Shown: in pieces, positions 26,631 through 35,831 of the stretch
Position numbering within the stretch: the stretch's first letter is position 1
Layout of the letters: each line of letters begins with the position of its first letter
NCBI GenBank assembly: GCA_017549485.1
Contig: JAFYUT010000027.1
Coordinates: 1 to 64,000 of the forward strand
Direction: 5' to 3'
DNA: 64,000 nucleotides
DNA from: Akkermansia sp.
Lineage (GTDB): Bacteria > Verrucomicrobiota > Verrucomicrobiia > Verrucomicrobiales > Akkermansiaceae
The notes under the pieces: model-generated
Told to the model about the DNA's origin: nothing
What the model saw: the letters and a program-made list of their open reading frames with translations, nothing else
Database searches by the model: none
Made by a program: the position numbers and the translations under genes

Positions 26631-27345
26631 TTCCACAGTTGCCACCCTCAACAAGCCACAGCACATTGCCATCATTATGGATGGCAATGGCCGCTGGGCA
26701 GAGCAGAATAAAGTTTCACGCTCCAAAGGGCATGAAACCGGGGGAAAGACGGTGCAGCGAGTCATTGACCTCTGCATAGAAAAAGAAATCCCCTGGCTCA
26801 CACTCTACGCATTCTCTACCGAAAACTGGGGAAGGTCCAAGCTGGAGGTCAATTACCTCATGAACATGCTTGCCAAGTTTTTGGAAGAGAGGCTGCCCGA
26901 GTTGATGGAGAAAAATGTGCGTCTGCATGCCATCGGCGAGCTGGACATGCTGCCCGCCAAATGCCGTAAACGCCTCAAGCATTGTCTGGAAGCTACAGCC
27001 GGCAACACGGCACTCAATGCCGTTCTGGCGCTCAGCTACGGGTCTCGCCAAGAGATTACGGCAGCTGCCCGCAAATTGGCAGAAAAAGTGCAGCGGGGTG
27101 AATTAGCCCCCGCCGACATTACCCCCGAGCTGCTCGGCAACCATCTTTACACCGCCGGCATGCCGGACCCGGATTTACTCATACGCACCAGCGGTGAGAT
27201 GCGCATCTCCAATTACCTGCTCTGGCAAATCAGCTATGCCGAAATTTGGGTAACTGATGTACTGTGGCCGGATTTCGGCCGAGCTGAACTGGATGCAGCC
27301 TTGCAGGATTTTTCCTCTCGCAACCGCCGTTTCGGCAAGCGATGA
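26620..27345 (+). CDS. uppS: Undecaprenyl diphosphate synthase
   Basis: UppS condenses isopentenyl units onto farnesyl diphosphate to make the C55 lipid carrier for peptidoglycan and LPS O-units. The signature HIAIIMDGNGRWA with the catalytic Asp, SKGHETG, LTLYAFSTENWGRS and the late DLLIRTSGEMRISNYLLWQ block are all present. From the ATG at 26620 the protein has 241 residues, which is normal; the frame extends to 26581 inside kdsB but without good reason. A GGAGA lies 2 nt before this ATG, one of few Shine-Dalgarno-like sites in the window. Confidence 0.95.
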   Translation: MSSDSTVATLNKPQHIAIIMDGNGRWAEQNKVSRSKGHETGGKTVQRVIDLCIEKEIPWLTLYAFSTENWGRSKLEVNYLMNMLAKFLEERLPELMEKNVRLHAIGELDMLPAKCRKRLKHCLEATAGNTALNAVLALSYGSRQEITAAARKLAEKVQRGELAPADITPELLGNHLYTAGMPDPDLLIRTSGEMRISNYLLWQISYAEIWVTDVLWPDFGRAELDAALQDFSSRNRRFGKR

Positions 27346-27368
27346 TTCCCCCGCCAACCTCTTATACG

Positions 27369-27404
27369 GCCGTGCGCATTCCCATACGCGCACGGCTTTT
27401 GTTT
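27369..27404 (+). terminator. Rho-independent terminator
   Basis: GCCGTGCGC (27369-27377) and GCGCACGGC (27388-27396) followed by TTTTGTTTT, after uppS. Confidence 0.85.
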
Positions 27405-27489
27405 TACCTGCTCACCCAAAAAACAATCCTATTTTAACTCAGTCCGCATCTATGTACGAAAAATATGCATAATTTCATAAAAAGGGAGA

Positions 27490-27518
27490 TTGACGTGACG
27501 CAAAAGTTAGTGTAGTAT
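27490..27518 (+). promoter_or_regulatory. Predicted promoter of the secretion/pilus ATPase gene
   Basis: TTGACG at 27490 and TAGTAT at 27513, spacing 17 nt, giving a leader of roughly 55 nt to the GTG at 27580. Confidence 0.7.
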
Positions 27519-27579
27519 AGGGAAAGGTGCAGGACTCCGTCCGTGCATCGCGGCTTAATACTTTACCACTCTCCGTCCC

Positions 27580-29202
27580 GTGTACTCAAACGAAAATTAT
27601 CTCCTGGAACTTCTGATGGAAGCCGGCGCAATTGACGCCGGCACGCTCGATGGCATTAAGGCCGAGCTTACGCCGCTCGACAGCACCATTGAGTTCCTCG
27701 TCAAGAACAATTATCTTACAGCGGAATACATCGCTCAGGTAGCCGCCTACAACTCCTCTATGGAGTATGTGGACTTGAGCACGTTCGATGTAGACCCCAA
27801 TATTATCGCCTCCACCAACGGAGAGCTGGCCAGACGCGTCGGTTTCCTGCCCATCGGCGACGATGGTTACTCTTTACAGGTTGCCATTACGGATCCATTC
27901 GACATGGAGACACTGGACAGTCTGCCTCAATTCTTGGGGAGAGAGATTTCATTCTTTGTTACCTCTGAGCCCGGCTTGAAAAAGGCGCTCGACAAGTATT
28001 ACCCGGAGAAGAAGAAAGTAGGCAAAGGCGATGGTGAAGCCCCCATTATTGAGCTGATTGACGACATGTTCAACGAGGCGCACGAGATGCGCGCCTCCGA
28101 TATTCACATTGAGCCGATGGAGGATCGCATCCGTATGCGCTACCGCGTGGACGGTCGCTTGGTAGAGGTAGCCAATCACCCCAAAAAGCTGCTGGGAGCC
28201 ATTGTGGCACGCTTGAAGGTTATGAGCTCCAGCATGAGCATTGCCGAAAAGCGTGTACCGCAGGACGGACGTATCGAAATGGATTTGCGCGACGGCATGC
28301 ACATCGACCTCCGTGTCAGCACCGTACCCACCAATCACGGCGAATCCGTGGTAATGCGTATTTTGGACAAATCCGCCTTGGCCTTGGGCTTGCCGCAGTT
28401 GAGCTTCCTTTCGGACGATGAGGCTACCTTTGACCGCTTAGTCACCCTGCCCGATGGCGTTATCCTCGTAACAGGCCCCACCGGTTCCGGTAAGACGACA
28501 ACCCTGTACGCTTGCTTGAACCACCTGAACCGCCCGGACAAGAAGATTATCACCGCAGAAGACCCCGTAGAATACGAAATGGCGGGTATCAACCAGGTCA
28601 TGATTCGCTCGGAAATCGGCATGACCTTCGCCGCCGCTCTGCGCGCCATGCTGCGTCAGGCCCCCAACATCATCATGGTGGGTGAAATTCGTGACGGAGA
28701 GACCGCCGGCATTGCCATTCAGGCAGCCATGACCGGTCACTTGGTACTCTCCACCCTGCATACCAACGATGCTCCGTCCTCCGTAGCACGTTTGGCAGAT
28801 ATGGGTATCGACCGCTTCCTGATTGCCTCTGCCGTGCGTGCCGTTATGGCTCAGCGATTGTGCCGCAGCCTTTGCTCTTGCCGCATACCAGGGCAGCTCA
28901 CGCAAAAGCAGGCAGACACCCTCGGTATCGACATCTCTCGCCAAGTCATGGTACCCAACCCCGGCGGTTGTGCCAAGTGCCGAGGCAAGGGCATGAAGGG
29001 CCGTATGGGCATTTTCGAAATTTTCCAGGTAACAGACGACGTGCGTGGTCTTATCAACTCCAACCTTACATCGGCTCAGCTGCGTAAGCGCGCCCGTGAG
29101 CTGGGCATGCGCACCCTGCGAGAAGACGGTATCCGTAAAGTATTGGCAGGCCGCACCACGGCAGACGAAATCATCCGCGTAACAACGGGCGATGCCAACT
29201 GA
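27580..29202 (+). CDS. GspE/PilB-family secretion/pilus assembly ATPase, first copy
   Basis: A 540-residue hexameric ATPase that powers type II secretion or type IV pilus extension. Residues about 1-150 form an N-terminal MshEN-like domain (FLVKNNYLTAEYIAQVAAYN). The ATPase core has DIHIEPMEDRIRMRYRVDGR, Walker A GPTGSGKT (about 299-306), the Asp box ITAEDPVEYE, Walker B IIMVGEIRDGETA and His box LSTLHTND. A Cys-containing loop (CRSLCSC...CAKCRGKG) can bind zinc. GTG start without Shine-Dalgarno. The next gene 46 nt downstream is a paralogue. Confidence 0.93.
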   Translation: MYSNENYLLELLMEAGAIDAGTLDGIKAELTPLDSTIEFLVKNNYLTAEYIAQVAAYNSSMEYVDLSTFDVDPNIIASTNGELARRVGFLPIGDDGYSLQVAITDPFDMETLDSLPQFLGREISFFVTSEPGLKKALDKYYPEKKKVGKGDGEAPIIELIDDMFNEAHEMRASDIHIEPMEDRIRMRYRVDGRLVEVANHPKKLLGAIVARLKVMSSSMSIAEKRVPQDGRIEMDLRDGMHIDLRVSTVPTNHGESVVMRILDKSALALGLPQLSFLSDDEATFDRLVTLPDGVILVTGPTGSGKTTTLYACLNHLNRPDKKIITAEDPVEYEMAGINQVMIRSEIGMTFAAALRAMLRQAPNIIMVGEIRDGETAGIAIQAAMTGHLVLSTLHTNDAPSSVARLADMGIDRFLIASAVRAVMAQRLCRSLCSCRIPGQLTQKQADTLGIDISRQVMVPNPGGCAKCRGKGMKGRMGIFEIFQVTDDVRGLINSNLTSAQLRKRARELGMRTLREDGIRKVLAGRTTADEIIRVTTGDAN

Positions 29203-29247
29203 TAACCTCAATTAACCACACAATCACCTAACACTTTTCACACTGAT

Positions 29248-30915
29248 ATGGATACTGATGTAACACTTGAGGTTTTCATCAATAACGGCATGATGGATAA
29301 AGCCTTGGCCCGAGATGTCAAGGAAGAAATGTCCAACAGCGGCAAAGAGCTTTGGGAAACCCTGATTGACTTCGGCGTCATCGGCGGCCCGGAGGATTTC
29401 TGGAGCATTATCGCCACCGAGGTAGGCGCCCAGTTTATCTCCTTAGAGGGTTTTGTACCCCCGCAGGAAGTGCTGGATATGATACCGGCAGGCCAAGCCC
29501 GCATGCATGGTGCCCTGCCCATTGAATACCGTGAGGGCGATGGTCTCTACGTTTGCTTGGAGGACCCGCTGAACCCGCAGACCGTGGACGACCTGCGCAT
29601 CGCCACCGGGCAAGACATCTACCTGTATGTAGCGGCCGATTACGAAATCCGCTCTCGCATTGCAGAATACTATGGCGGCGCCGAAGCAGCCATGGGCGAC
29701 CTGATGAGCGAGCTGGGCGGCATGAACGTAGGCAGCCAAGACGGCGCAGAAGAAGCCAACGCCGCCCCGGTTATCAAGTTCGTGAATCTGGTTATCATGC
29801 AGGCTATTAAGGAGAAGGCCTCTGATATTCACTTAGAGCCGTTTGAACATGAGTTCAAGATTCGCTACCGTGTAGACGGCGCCTTGTATGAAATGCAGGC
29901 ACCGCCGCCCTCTCTTGCTAACTCGGTTATCTCCCGCGTTAAGGTTATGGCCGGCATGAACATTGCAGAGCGCCGCGTACCGCAAGACGGCCGTATCGTG
30001 ATGAAGATAGGCAACAGCGGTGTGGATATGCGTGTAAACTCCCTGCCCACCCAATACGGTGAGTCTGTGGTAATGCGTGTGCTTGACCGCAACAGCGTCA
30101 GCCTTAACCTTGACAACCTCAACCTCTCCCCCAAGCTTCACGAGTACATCATTGATACCGTCAATAAGCCCAACGGCATCTTTGTGGTAACGGGTCCCAC
30201 CGGTTCCGGTAAAACCACCACACTGTACGCCGCCCTGCGAGAGATTAACACGGTTGACACCAAGATTCTTACCGCTGAAGACCCCGTGGAATACGACATT
30301 GACGGCATTGTTCAGGTGCCTATCAATGAGGCTATCGGCGTGACATTCCCGCGCGTGCTCCGCGCATTCCTCCGTCAGGACCCGGACCGCATTCTGGTGG
30401 GCGAAATTCGTGACCAAGACACCGCCCAGATTGCCATTCAGGCCGCTCTGACAGGCCACTTGGTGCTCTCCACCCTGCACACCAACGATGCCGCAGGTGC
30501 CGTAGCCCGTTTCATTGACATGGGGGTTCAGCCTTTCCTGCTGTCGGCCACCATTTTGGGTGTGCTGGCTCAGCGCTTGGTGCGTACCATCTGCCCGTAC
30601 TGCAAAACGCCGTACACGCCGTCCAATTCACTACTTACCCAGTTGGGTATCAACCCCTCTCTCATCGGGCAACAGCAGTTCTTCACCGGCGCACGTTGCG
30701 ACAAATGCGCCCACACCGGCTACAAGGGCCGCAAGGGTATTCACGAGCTGCTTAACGCATCCGATCCCATCCGCGACCTCATCACGCAGAACGTACCCTC
30801 CATCGTACTCAAGCAAAAAGCCATTGAGCTGGGCATGAGCACCCTGCGAGAAGACGGCATCCAGAACATCTTTGAGGGTAATACGACCATTGAAGAAGTA
30901 CTTAAATACACCTAA
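29248..30915 (+). CDS. GspE/PilB-family secretion/pilus assembly ATPase, second copy
   Basis: A 555-residue paralogue of the preceding gene. It has the N-terminal MshEN-like region (about 1-150), an acidic linker, then DIHLEPFEHEFKIRYRVDGA, Walker A GPTGSGKT (about 316-323), LTAEDPVEYD, ILVGEIRDQDTAQIA and LSTLHTNDAAG, and a regular tetracysteine zinc site CPYCKT...CDKCAHTGYKG. Both copies keep all catalytic boxes, so both should be active ATPases; neither looks like a PilT retraction ATPase, which lacks the N-terminal domain. A new promoter for the next gene starts right after the stop. Confidence 0.92.
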   Translation: MDTDVTLEVFINNGMMDKALARDVKEEMSNSGKELWETLIDFGVIGGPEDFWSIIATEVGAQFISLEGFVPPQEVLDMIPAGQARMHGALPIEYREGDGLYVCLEDPLNPQTVDDLRIATGQDIYLYVAADYEIRSRIAEYYGGAEAAMGDLMSELGGMNVGSQDGAEEANAAPVIKFVNLVIMQAIKEKASDIHLEPFEHEFKIRYRVDGALYEMQAPPPSLANSVISRVKVMAGMNIAERRVPQDGRIVMKIGNSGVDMRVNSLPTQYGESVVMRVLDRNSVSLNLDNLNLSPKLHEYIIDTVNKPNGIFVVTGPTGSGKTTTLYAALREINTVDTKILTAEDPVEYDIDGIVQVPINEAIGVTFPRVLRAFLRQDPDRILVGEIRDQDTAQIAIQAALTGHLVLSTLHTNDAAGAVARFIDMGVQPFLLSATILGVLAQRLVRTICPYCKTPYTPSNSLLTQLGINPSLIGQQQFFTGARCDKCAHTGYKGRKGIHELLNASDPIRDLITQNVPSIVLKQKAIELGMSTLREDGIQNIFEGNTTIEEVLKYT

Positions 30916-30919
30916 TTGC

Positions 30920-30948
30920 TTGACGTCTCCCCACACATCTGCTATTCT
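30920..30948 (+). promoter_or_regulatory. Predicted promoter of the gspF/pilC gene
   Basis: TTGACG at 30920 and TATTCT at 30943, spacing 17 nt, 43 nt before the ATG. It allows the membrane protein and pseudopilin to be expressed separately from the ATPases. Confidence 0.7.
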
Positions 30949-30991
30949 TTAAAGGTAATCAACAATTTTTCGTAAACTTACACCAAATATT

Positions 30992-32272
30992 ATGGCTAAT
31001 TTCAAATATACTGCACTTGACCAAAACGGTGTGGAAAAAACAGGCATCATCTCTGCCGACAGCAAAATGGCAGCAGCCGAGATGGTGCGCGCTCAGGGTC
31101 TGCTTCTGCGTGAATGCGTAGAGACCTCCAAGAGCGCCAAGCCGTCCGCCGCCAAAGAAACCCGCAAGAAGGGCGACAAAAAGAAAAAATCTAACGATGG
31201 TGGCAAGGCCGGTGCTTCCGTGAAGCAGAAGGAGTTGATGGTATTCACCCGTCAGCTTGCCACGCTGATTGACGCAGGCCTGCCCTTGCTGCAAAGCCTT
31301 AACGTATTGCAGAAGCAGGAGCCCAACCCGAACCTGCGTGCCACGATTGCAGCCATTGCAGATTCAGTACAAGGTGGTTCCACTTTCTCTGAGGCTCTCA
31401 GCGCCTATCCCAAGCTGTTCAACCGCCTCTTTGTCAACATGGTGAAAGCCGGTGAAATCGGTGGTGTGCTTGAGGTGGTACTGCGTCGTCTTGCAGAGTA
31501 CCAGGAAAAAGCCAACAAACTGCGCAGCAAGGTGGTATCTGCCATGGTGTACCCCACCATCATTCTTGTGATTGCCGTAGGTATTCTCGTATTCCTTATG
31601 CTGGTTATCGTGCCGCAGTTCAAGGAAATGTTCGAGGGTCAGGGGCAAGAGTTGCCGGCTCTTTCCGAGTTCGTATTCAACTTCTCCGACATCTGCATGA
31701 ACTGCACGGTACCGTATATACCCAATGCCGTGTTCGCGCTGATTTTGGTGGGTGCCACCATTACCGGTTTGGCCGCATGGAAGCGCACCCCCGCCGGTGG
31801 CCGCGCCATGGACAACTTCATGCTGCGCGTACCCAAGCTGGGGCATCTTAACCGCGTAAGTGCCGTTGCCCGTTTCTCCCGTACGTTCGGCACGCTGGTA
31901 TCCTCCGGTGTACCGATTCTGCAAGCCCTCATGATTACCCGAGACACCGCCGGCAACGTTGTTGTTGCTGATGCCGTGAACAAGATTCACGATGCCGTGC
32001 GTGAAGGTGAATCCATCGTTACCCCCATGAGCGCCGCAGCCAACATCTTCCCCGCCATGATGATTTCCATGGTAGACGTGGGTGAAGAGACCGGCCAGCT
32101 GCCTGACATGCTCATGAAAGTGGCAGAAGTATACGATGAAGAGGTAGACAACAGCGTAACAGCCCTTACCGCCATGCTTGAGCCGCTCATGATTGTGTTC
32201 CTCGCCGTTGTGGTAGGTAGCATCGTGATGGCCATGTTCATGCCCATGATGGAAATCATCAAGAACGTATAA
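30992..32272 (+). CDS. GspF/PilC-family inner-membrane platform protein
   Basis: A 426-residue polytopic protein that anchors the assembly ATPase. The N-terminus FKYTALDQNGVEKTGIISAD is the usual GspF/PilC opening; a basic linker (about 45-75, KKGDKKKKSNDGG) follows. Two T2SSF domains are visible, each with the F(T/S)RQLATLIDAGLPLLQSL or FSRTFGTLVSSGVPILQAL motif, and membrane helices near 190-215, 245-270 and 395-420 (MIVFLAVVVGSIVMAMFMPM). It is followed 5 nt later by the pseudopilin gene. Confidence 0.94.
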   Translation: MANFKYTALDQNGVEKTGIISADSKMAAAEMVRAQGLLLRECVETSKSAKPSAAKETRKKGDKKKKSNDGGKAGASVKQKELMVFTRQLATLIDAGLPLLQSLNVLQKQEPNPNLRATIAAIADSVQGGSTFSEALSAYPKLFNRLFVNMVKAGEIGGVLEVVLRRLAEYQEKANKLRSKVVSAMVYPTIILVIAVGILVFLMLVIVPQFKEMFEGQGQELPALSEFVFNFSDICMNCTVPYIPNAVFALILVGATITGLAAWKRTPAGGRAMDNFMLRVPKLGHLNRVSAVARFSRTFGTLVSSGVPILQALMITRDTAGNVVVADAVNKIHDAVREGESIVTPMSAAANIFPAMMISMVDVGEETGQLPDMLMKVAEVYDEEVDNSVTALTAMLEPLMIVFLAVVVGSIVMAMFMPMMEIIKNV

Positions 32273-32277
32273 AGCGC

Positions 32278-32910
32278 ATGAAACTCCGTACCGACAAACA
32301 AGTAAAAGGCTTCACGCTCATTGAGGTTCTGGTGGTCATTGCCATCTTGGCCTCCTTGGGAGCCATTGCTTGGGTAGCCGTAGGCTCCGTACAGAGCAAA
32401 GAGGCAGAGAACACGGCTCAAATTCACATTGAGAAGATTGCAGCCAGCTTGAACGAGTACAAGGCCAATGCCACCACCCCGCTGCTTTGGGGTGATGGCG
32501 ATGAGGATAGTGCCAATGCTCTCTACCAAATGCTCAACAGTGACTTTGACGGCGATGGCAGCCCCGATAAGGGCCTTACCTCGTTCTGCAAAGAATTGCA
32601 GTACTTTGACCCCGAGAGCGGTGAGCGACCGGAGGGCATCCTCTACACCAGCATCGGCAAGAACAAGTATGCTATCCTTGACCCGTGGAACCGCTATTAC
32701 TACTACCGCCTCGGTTACACGCTGGAGGGGCCCAAATCCTACGGCAAAGCCAAGCGCTCCTCCAAGGGGGGTAGCAAAAACCTCAAGGGCAAAGGCCTCA
32801 ATGTCGATTTCGACATCTTCTCCCTCGGTGAAGACGGTGTAGGTAATGGCAAGAACAACAAAGGTGACAACGAGGATAACATCTCCAACATCAAGTTCCT
32901 GACCAAATAA
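32278..32910 (+). CDS. GspG-like pseudopilin
   Basis: A 210-residue pseudopilin with a prepilin peptidase site K-G|FTLIEV at residues 10-16 (Glu5 of the mature protein present), a hydrophobic helix VLVVIAILASLGAIAWVAV and a C-terminal globular domain. The segment FDGDGSPDKG resembles a calcium-binding loop of GspG-type major pseudopilins, and ILDPWNRYYYYRL resembles the DPWGxPYxY motif of that family. This favours a type II secretion-like role over a true pilus. No prepilin peptidase, secretin or minor pseudopilin is in the window. Confidence 0.9.
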   Translation: MKLRTDKQVKGFTLIEVLVVIAILASLGAIAWVAVGSVQSKEAENTAQIHIEKIAASLNEYKANATTPLLWGDGDEDSANALYQMLNSDFDGDGSPDKGLTSFCKELQYFDPESGERPEGILYTSIGKNKYAILDPWNRYYYYRLGYTLEGPKSYGKAKRSSKGGSKNLKGKGLNVDFDIFSLGEDGVGNGKNNKGDNEDNISNIKFLTK

Positions 32911-32940
32911 ACCTTAACTCTACCACAAACCAGCTTATAC

Positions 32941-32975
32941 AGTGCCCGTACTTGACAAAAGCACGGGCACTTTTA
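32941..32975 (+). terminator. Rho-independent terminator
   Basis: AGTGCCCGT (32941-32949) and ACGGGCACT (32963-32971) followed by TTTTA. Confidence 0.8.
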
Positions 32976-33002
32976 TCCTCCAACCAACCATACCATCCAT
33001 TC

Positions 33003-35237
33003 ATGAGATTCTCCGCTACTAAACTGGCTTTAATGATGCTGGCCCTTGCCATACCGACCATCACGGCAGATTGCACACAAGAGCCCCAACAAGCACAACC
33101 GGCTACCGCGGTCAGTGAAACAGCTGCGGCAGAGGCACTGGTAAAACGTCTCACACCTCAATTTGCGAATCGCGTCCACTTCAGTCTCGATGCCAACGCC
33201 GCCTCCCCGACCATCAGCGGAAAAGGAGCAAGTATCCTCATCACGGCGGCCAATGAGCGTGAGTGCATCCGCGCCTATGGCCACTACCTGCGCAACATAG
33301 CTCATGTTCACTTCTCATGGAATGGGGATAACACCACCGGGGCCCAATTCATCATACCCACCACCCAAGTAAAGGTACCCGCAGCCCTGCCCTTTAACTA
33401 CGCCTACAACTATTGCACCCTCAGCTACACCGGAGCTCACTGGGACAAAGCACGCTGGGAGAGAGAACTCGATTTACTGGCGCTCAATGGTTTTCAATAT
33501 GTACTGGTCACCTCGGGGTTAGAGAAAGTATGGCAAAATTTCTTGAAAGACCTGGGTTACCCTGAGGAGAAGATTATGGCATTCATCCCCAACCCGGCTT
33601 ACTCAGCTTGGTGGAATATGGGTAATTTAGAGGGAGAGGGTGGCCCCATAACTCAAAGCCTCATCGACAGCGAGGCCGAGCTGGGTAGATTTATTGTACA
33701 ACGACTGAGAGAATTGGGGATGGAGCCCGTACTGCAAGGCTATGTGGGATTTGTACCGCACGACCTACCGCAAGAGGGCATCAACGGCAAGATTCTGGGG
33801 CAAGGTAAATGGTGTGGCTACAACCGCCCGGCCGTTCTGCAACCCACCGCCGAGGCTTTCCCCGGCATTGCGGCGCTCTGGTACAAACACCTGCACGAGG
33901 TATACGGCATTACCGGCAAAATATACGGAGGCGACCTCTTCCACGAGGGCGGCAACAAGGGCAACACCGATTTGACCGCCGCAGCCAAAGCCGTACAAAA
34001 CGCCATGATTGCGGCCTCTGAGGACGCCGTATGGCTGCTGCAAGCTTGGGGAGGCAACCCCGATAAACGCTTGATGAACGGCTGCGACCCCAAGCATACC
34101 ATCATCCTCGCTCTCAACAAAAATTTGGCTCCCCACGGACCGCTTAAGTTCAACTACAACAACCTGCCCTATGTGTGGTGTGAGCTGGCCAACTTCGGTG
34201 GCAACACAGGCTTGTACGGCGGTGCTGAGATTCTGGAGAAATTGAGCTCTGACATCACAAATGCCATCGGCATCGGCCTTATCTCTGAAGGGCTTGAGAC
34301 TAATCCTCTGTATTATGCCCTGCTCTACGAGCGCATCAACAACCGTGGCATCATTAACCGTGAAAGCTTCTTGGCTCACTATGCACAGGCTCGCTATGGC
34401 ACACAACACGAGCCTCTCATGAATGCCCTGCAAATCATCATGAACGGCCTTTATAAGCCCGACAAAATGCGCGAGGGGTGCTTAGAAAACATCATGTGTG
34501 CACGCCCCAATCTGGAGGCAAAAAAAGCCTCCACGTGGTCCAACCCGCACATGTATTACTCCCCGCAGGAGGTAGAATCTGCCGCACGCCTCATGTTACA
34601 GGCCGGGCAAGAGCTGGGCAAGGAACTCACCTCTCTGGACACCTACCGCTATGACTTGGCCGACCTGTGCCGCCAAGTATTGGCAGACCGCGCACGCACC
34701 CAACTGGCTCGCTGCAAAACAGCCTATGACCAAAAGGATGCCCAAGCGTTTGCAGCGGAGAGCGAAGCCTTCCTGCAACTCATCAGAGACACCGCCTCCG
34801 TGTTGCGTTGCTCCGAGCACTTCTTGCTGGGGCTCTACCTGCAAGGGGCCGAAAACCGCGCTACCACCCCTGAGGATAAACAAGCCAATACCGAATCCCT
34901 GCGCAGGCTGTTCACCACGTGGCGTCCCGATATCAGCGTACTCAACGACTACGCTCACCGCCAATATGCCGAGCTGATGCAGCACCACTATCTGGAGCGA
35001 TGGAAAGCCTATTTCGAGCTCTGCTCTGCCCAATTAGCCGGTACGGCCACTGCGGCAGATGCCGGCACCGCCGAAAAACAAGTTACCACCAACAATGGTG
35101 AGGCCGTAGAATACGTCAACGTCAAAAACCCGAGGATGGATGCCATTGATACGGCCTTTGCCACCGCAAAAATCCCCCTGCTCAAGAAACCGACGGGGGA
35201 TATTATGGAGCTTGCTGCAAAAATACTCAGCAAATAA
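33003..35237 (+). CDS. Alpha-N-acetylglucosaminidase, GH89 family
   Basis: GH89 enzymes remove terminal alpha-linked GlcNAc, for example from gastric mucin O-glycans. From the ATG at 33003 the protein has 744 residues with a signal peptide (MRFSATKLALMMLALAIPTITA). It shows the family features YAYNYCTLSYTGAHWDKARWE, a WWNMGNLEGEGGPI stretch equivalent to the conserved MGNL-x-GPL motif, and YGGDLFHEGG with Glu315 as the likely catalytic acid (family usually D-x-FNE). The C-terminal helical domain (about 500-744) is also typical. It would act in the periplasm or at the cell surface and fits a mucin-degrading lifestyle. Confidence 0.93.
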   Translation: MRFSATKLALMMLALAIPTITADCTQEPQQAQPATAVSETAAAEALVKRLTPQFANRVHFSLDANAASPTISGKGASILITAANERECIRAYGHYLRNIAHVHFSWNGDNTTGAQFIIPTTQVKVPAALPFNYAYNYCTLSYTGAHWDKARWERELDLLALNGFQYVLVTSGLEKVWQNFLKDLGYPEEKIMAFIPNPAYSAWWNMGNLEGEGGPITQSLIDSEAELGRFIVQRLRELGMEPVLQGYVGFVPHDLPQEGINGKILGQGKWCGYNRPAVLQPTAEAFPGIAALWYKHLHEVYGITGKIYGGDLFHEGGNKGNTDLTAAAKAVQNAMIAASEDAVWLLQAWGGNPDKRLMNGCDPKHTIILALNKNLAPHGPLKFNYNNLPYVWCELANFGGNTGLYGGAEILEKLSSDITNAIGIGLISEGLETNPLYYALLYERINNRGIINRESFLAHYAQARYGTQHEPLMNALQIIMNGLYKPDKMREGCLENIMCARPNLEAKKASTWSNPHMYYSPQEVESAARLMLQAGQELGKELTSLDTYRYDLADLCRQVLADRARTQLARCKTAYDQKDAQAFAAESEAFLQLIRDTASVLRCSEHFLLGLYLQGAENRATTPEDKQANTESLRRLFTTWRPDISVLNDYAHRQYAELMQHHYLERWKAYFELCSAQLAGTATAADAGTAEKQVTTNNGEAVEYVNVKNPRMDAIDTAFATAKIPLLKKPTGDIMELAAKILSK

Positions 35238-35270
35238 TCCTATCCGCCTCCGGATACCCACTCTATTTCC

Positions 35271-35303
35271 CCAAGCGCAGCTTTCGCTGCGCTTGGTATT
35301 TTT
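35271..35303 (+). terminator. Rho-independent terminator
   Basis: CCAAGCGCAGC (35271-35281) and GCTGCGCTTGG (35286-35296), loop TTTC, followed by TATTTTTA. Confidence 0.85.
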
Positions 35304-35340
35304 ATATCGTCTACCGGACTAAATCTCAGAACACCTCAAG

Positions 35341-35740
35341 CCCACTCAGTGGGCGACAATTCAAATAGCAAGAGGCGTAAGCCCCTCGTTGTTACGATAA
35401 ATGATACCCCCTCCGTGAAATGAGTGACAGAAGTGCGCTGTATGTGTTTTGACGCGCCGTCTCGTCACGCCAAAGCCTCAGTGAAGGCGGAAAGTTTACG
35501 CTCAACAGAACGAATCAACGAGTATCACCCTACACGAGGCTTTTCTGTCACCGCCGTTTTCAACGGGGTTCCGGCACGCATATTACGTAATAACCGGAGG
35601 TTACGCAGCCTATCGGCTGCTTACACTCCGGCTATTCATCTTACCGCCCTAGCGGGCTTTGAATTCCGCTCGCTGACGCGAGCCCTCTTCCTCGTATTTA
35701 CTTTTTATTTCCCACCCGAGGGGTGTCCCCCCTCGCGATT
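35341..35740. repeat. Gene-free cluster of short inverted repeats (hairpins)
   Basis: Within the 594-nt stretch between GH89 and the kinase gene I find no credible coding region. It holds a series of perfect hairpins with 3-5 nt loops: CCCAC/GTGGG at 35341-35353, a nested one CCGGAG(35594)...GCAGCC-TATC-GGCTGC...CTCCGG(35631), GCCC-TAGC-GGGC at 35646-35657, GCTCGC-TGAC-GCGAGC at 35668-35683 and CGAGGGG/CCCCTCG at 35717-35735. The layout resembles REP/palindromic intergenic elements. No transposase is adjacent. Confidence 0.7.
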
Positions 35741-35831
35741 TAAACAGCCTCCCACTACGAGGGGTATTACACATATCTCACTCGATATATTTCGCCCTTT
35801 TATACGGAACAAAAGCCCTCTGCGGGGGAAC

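Noticed and set aside
35341-35740. Insertion sequence remnant
   Set aside because: There are many hairpins but no transposase fragment, no long terminal inverted repeats and no target duplication that I could see.
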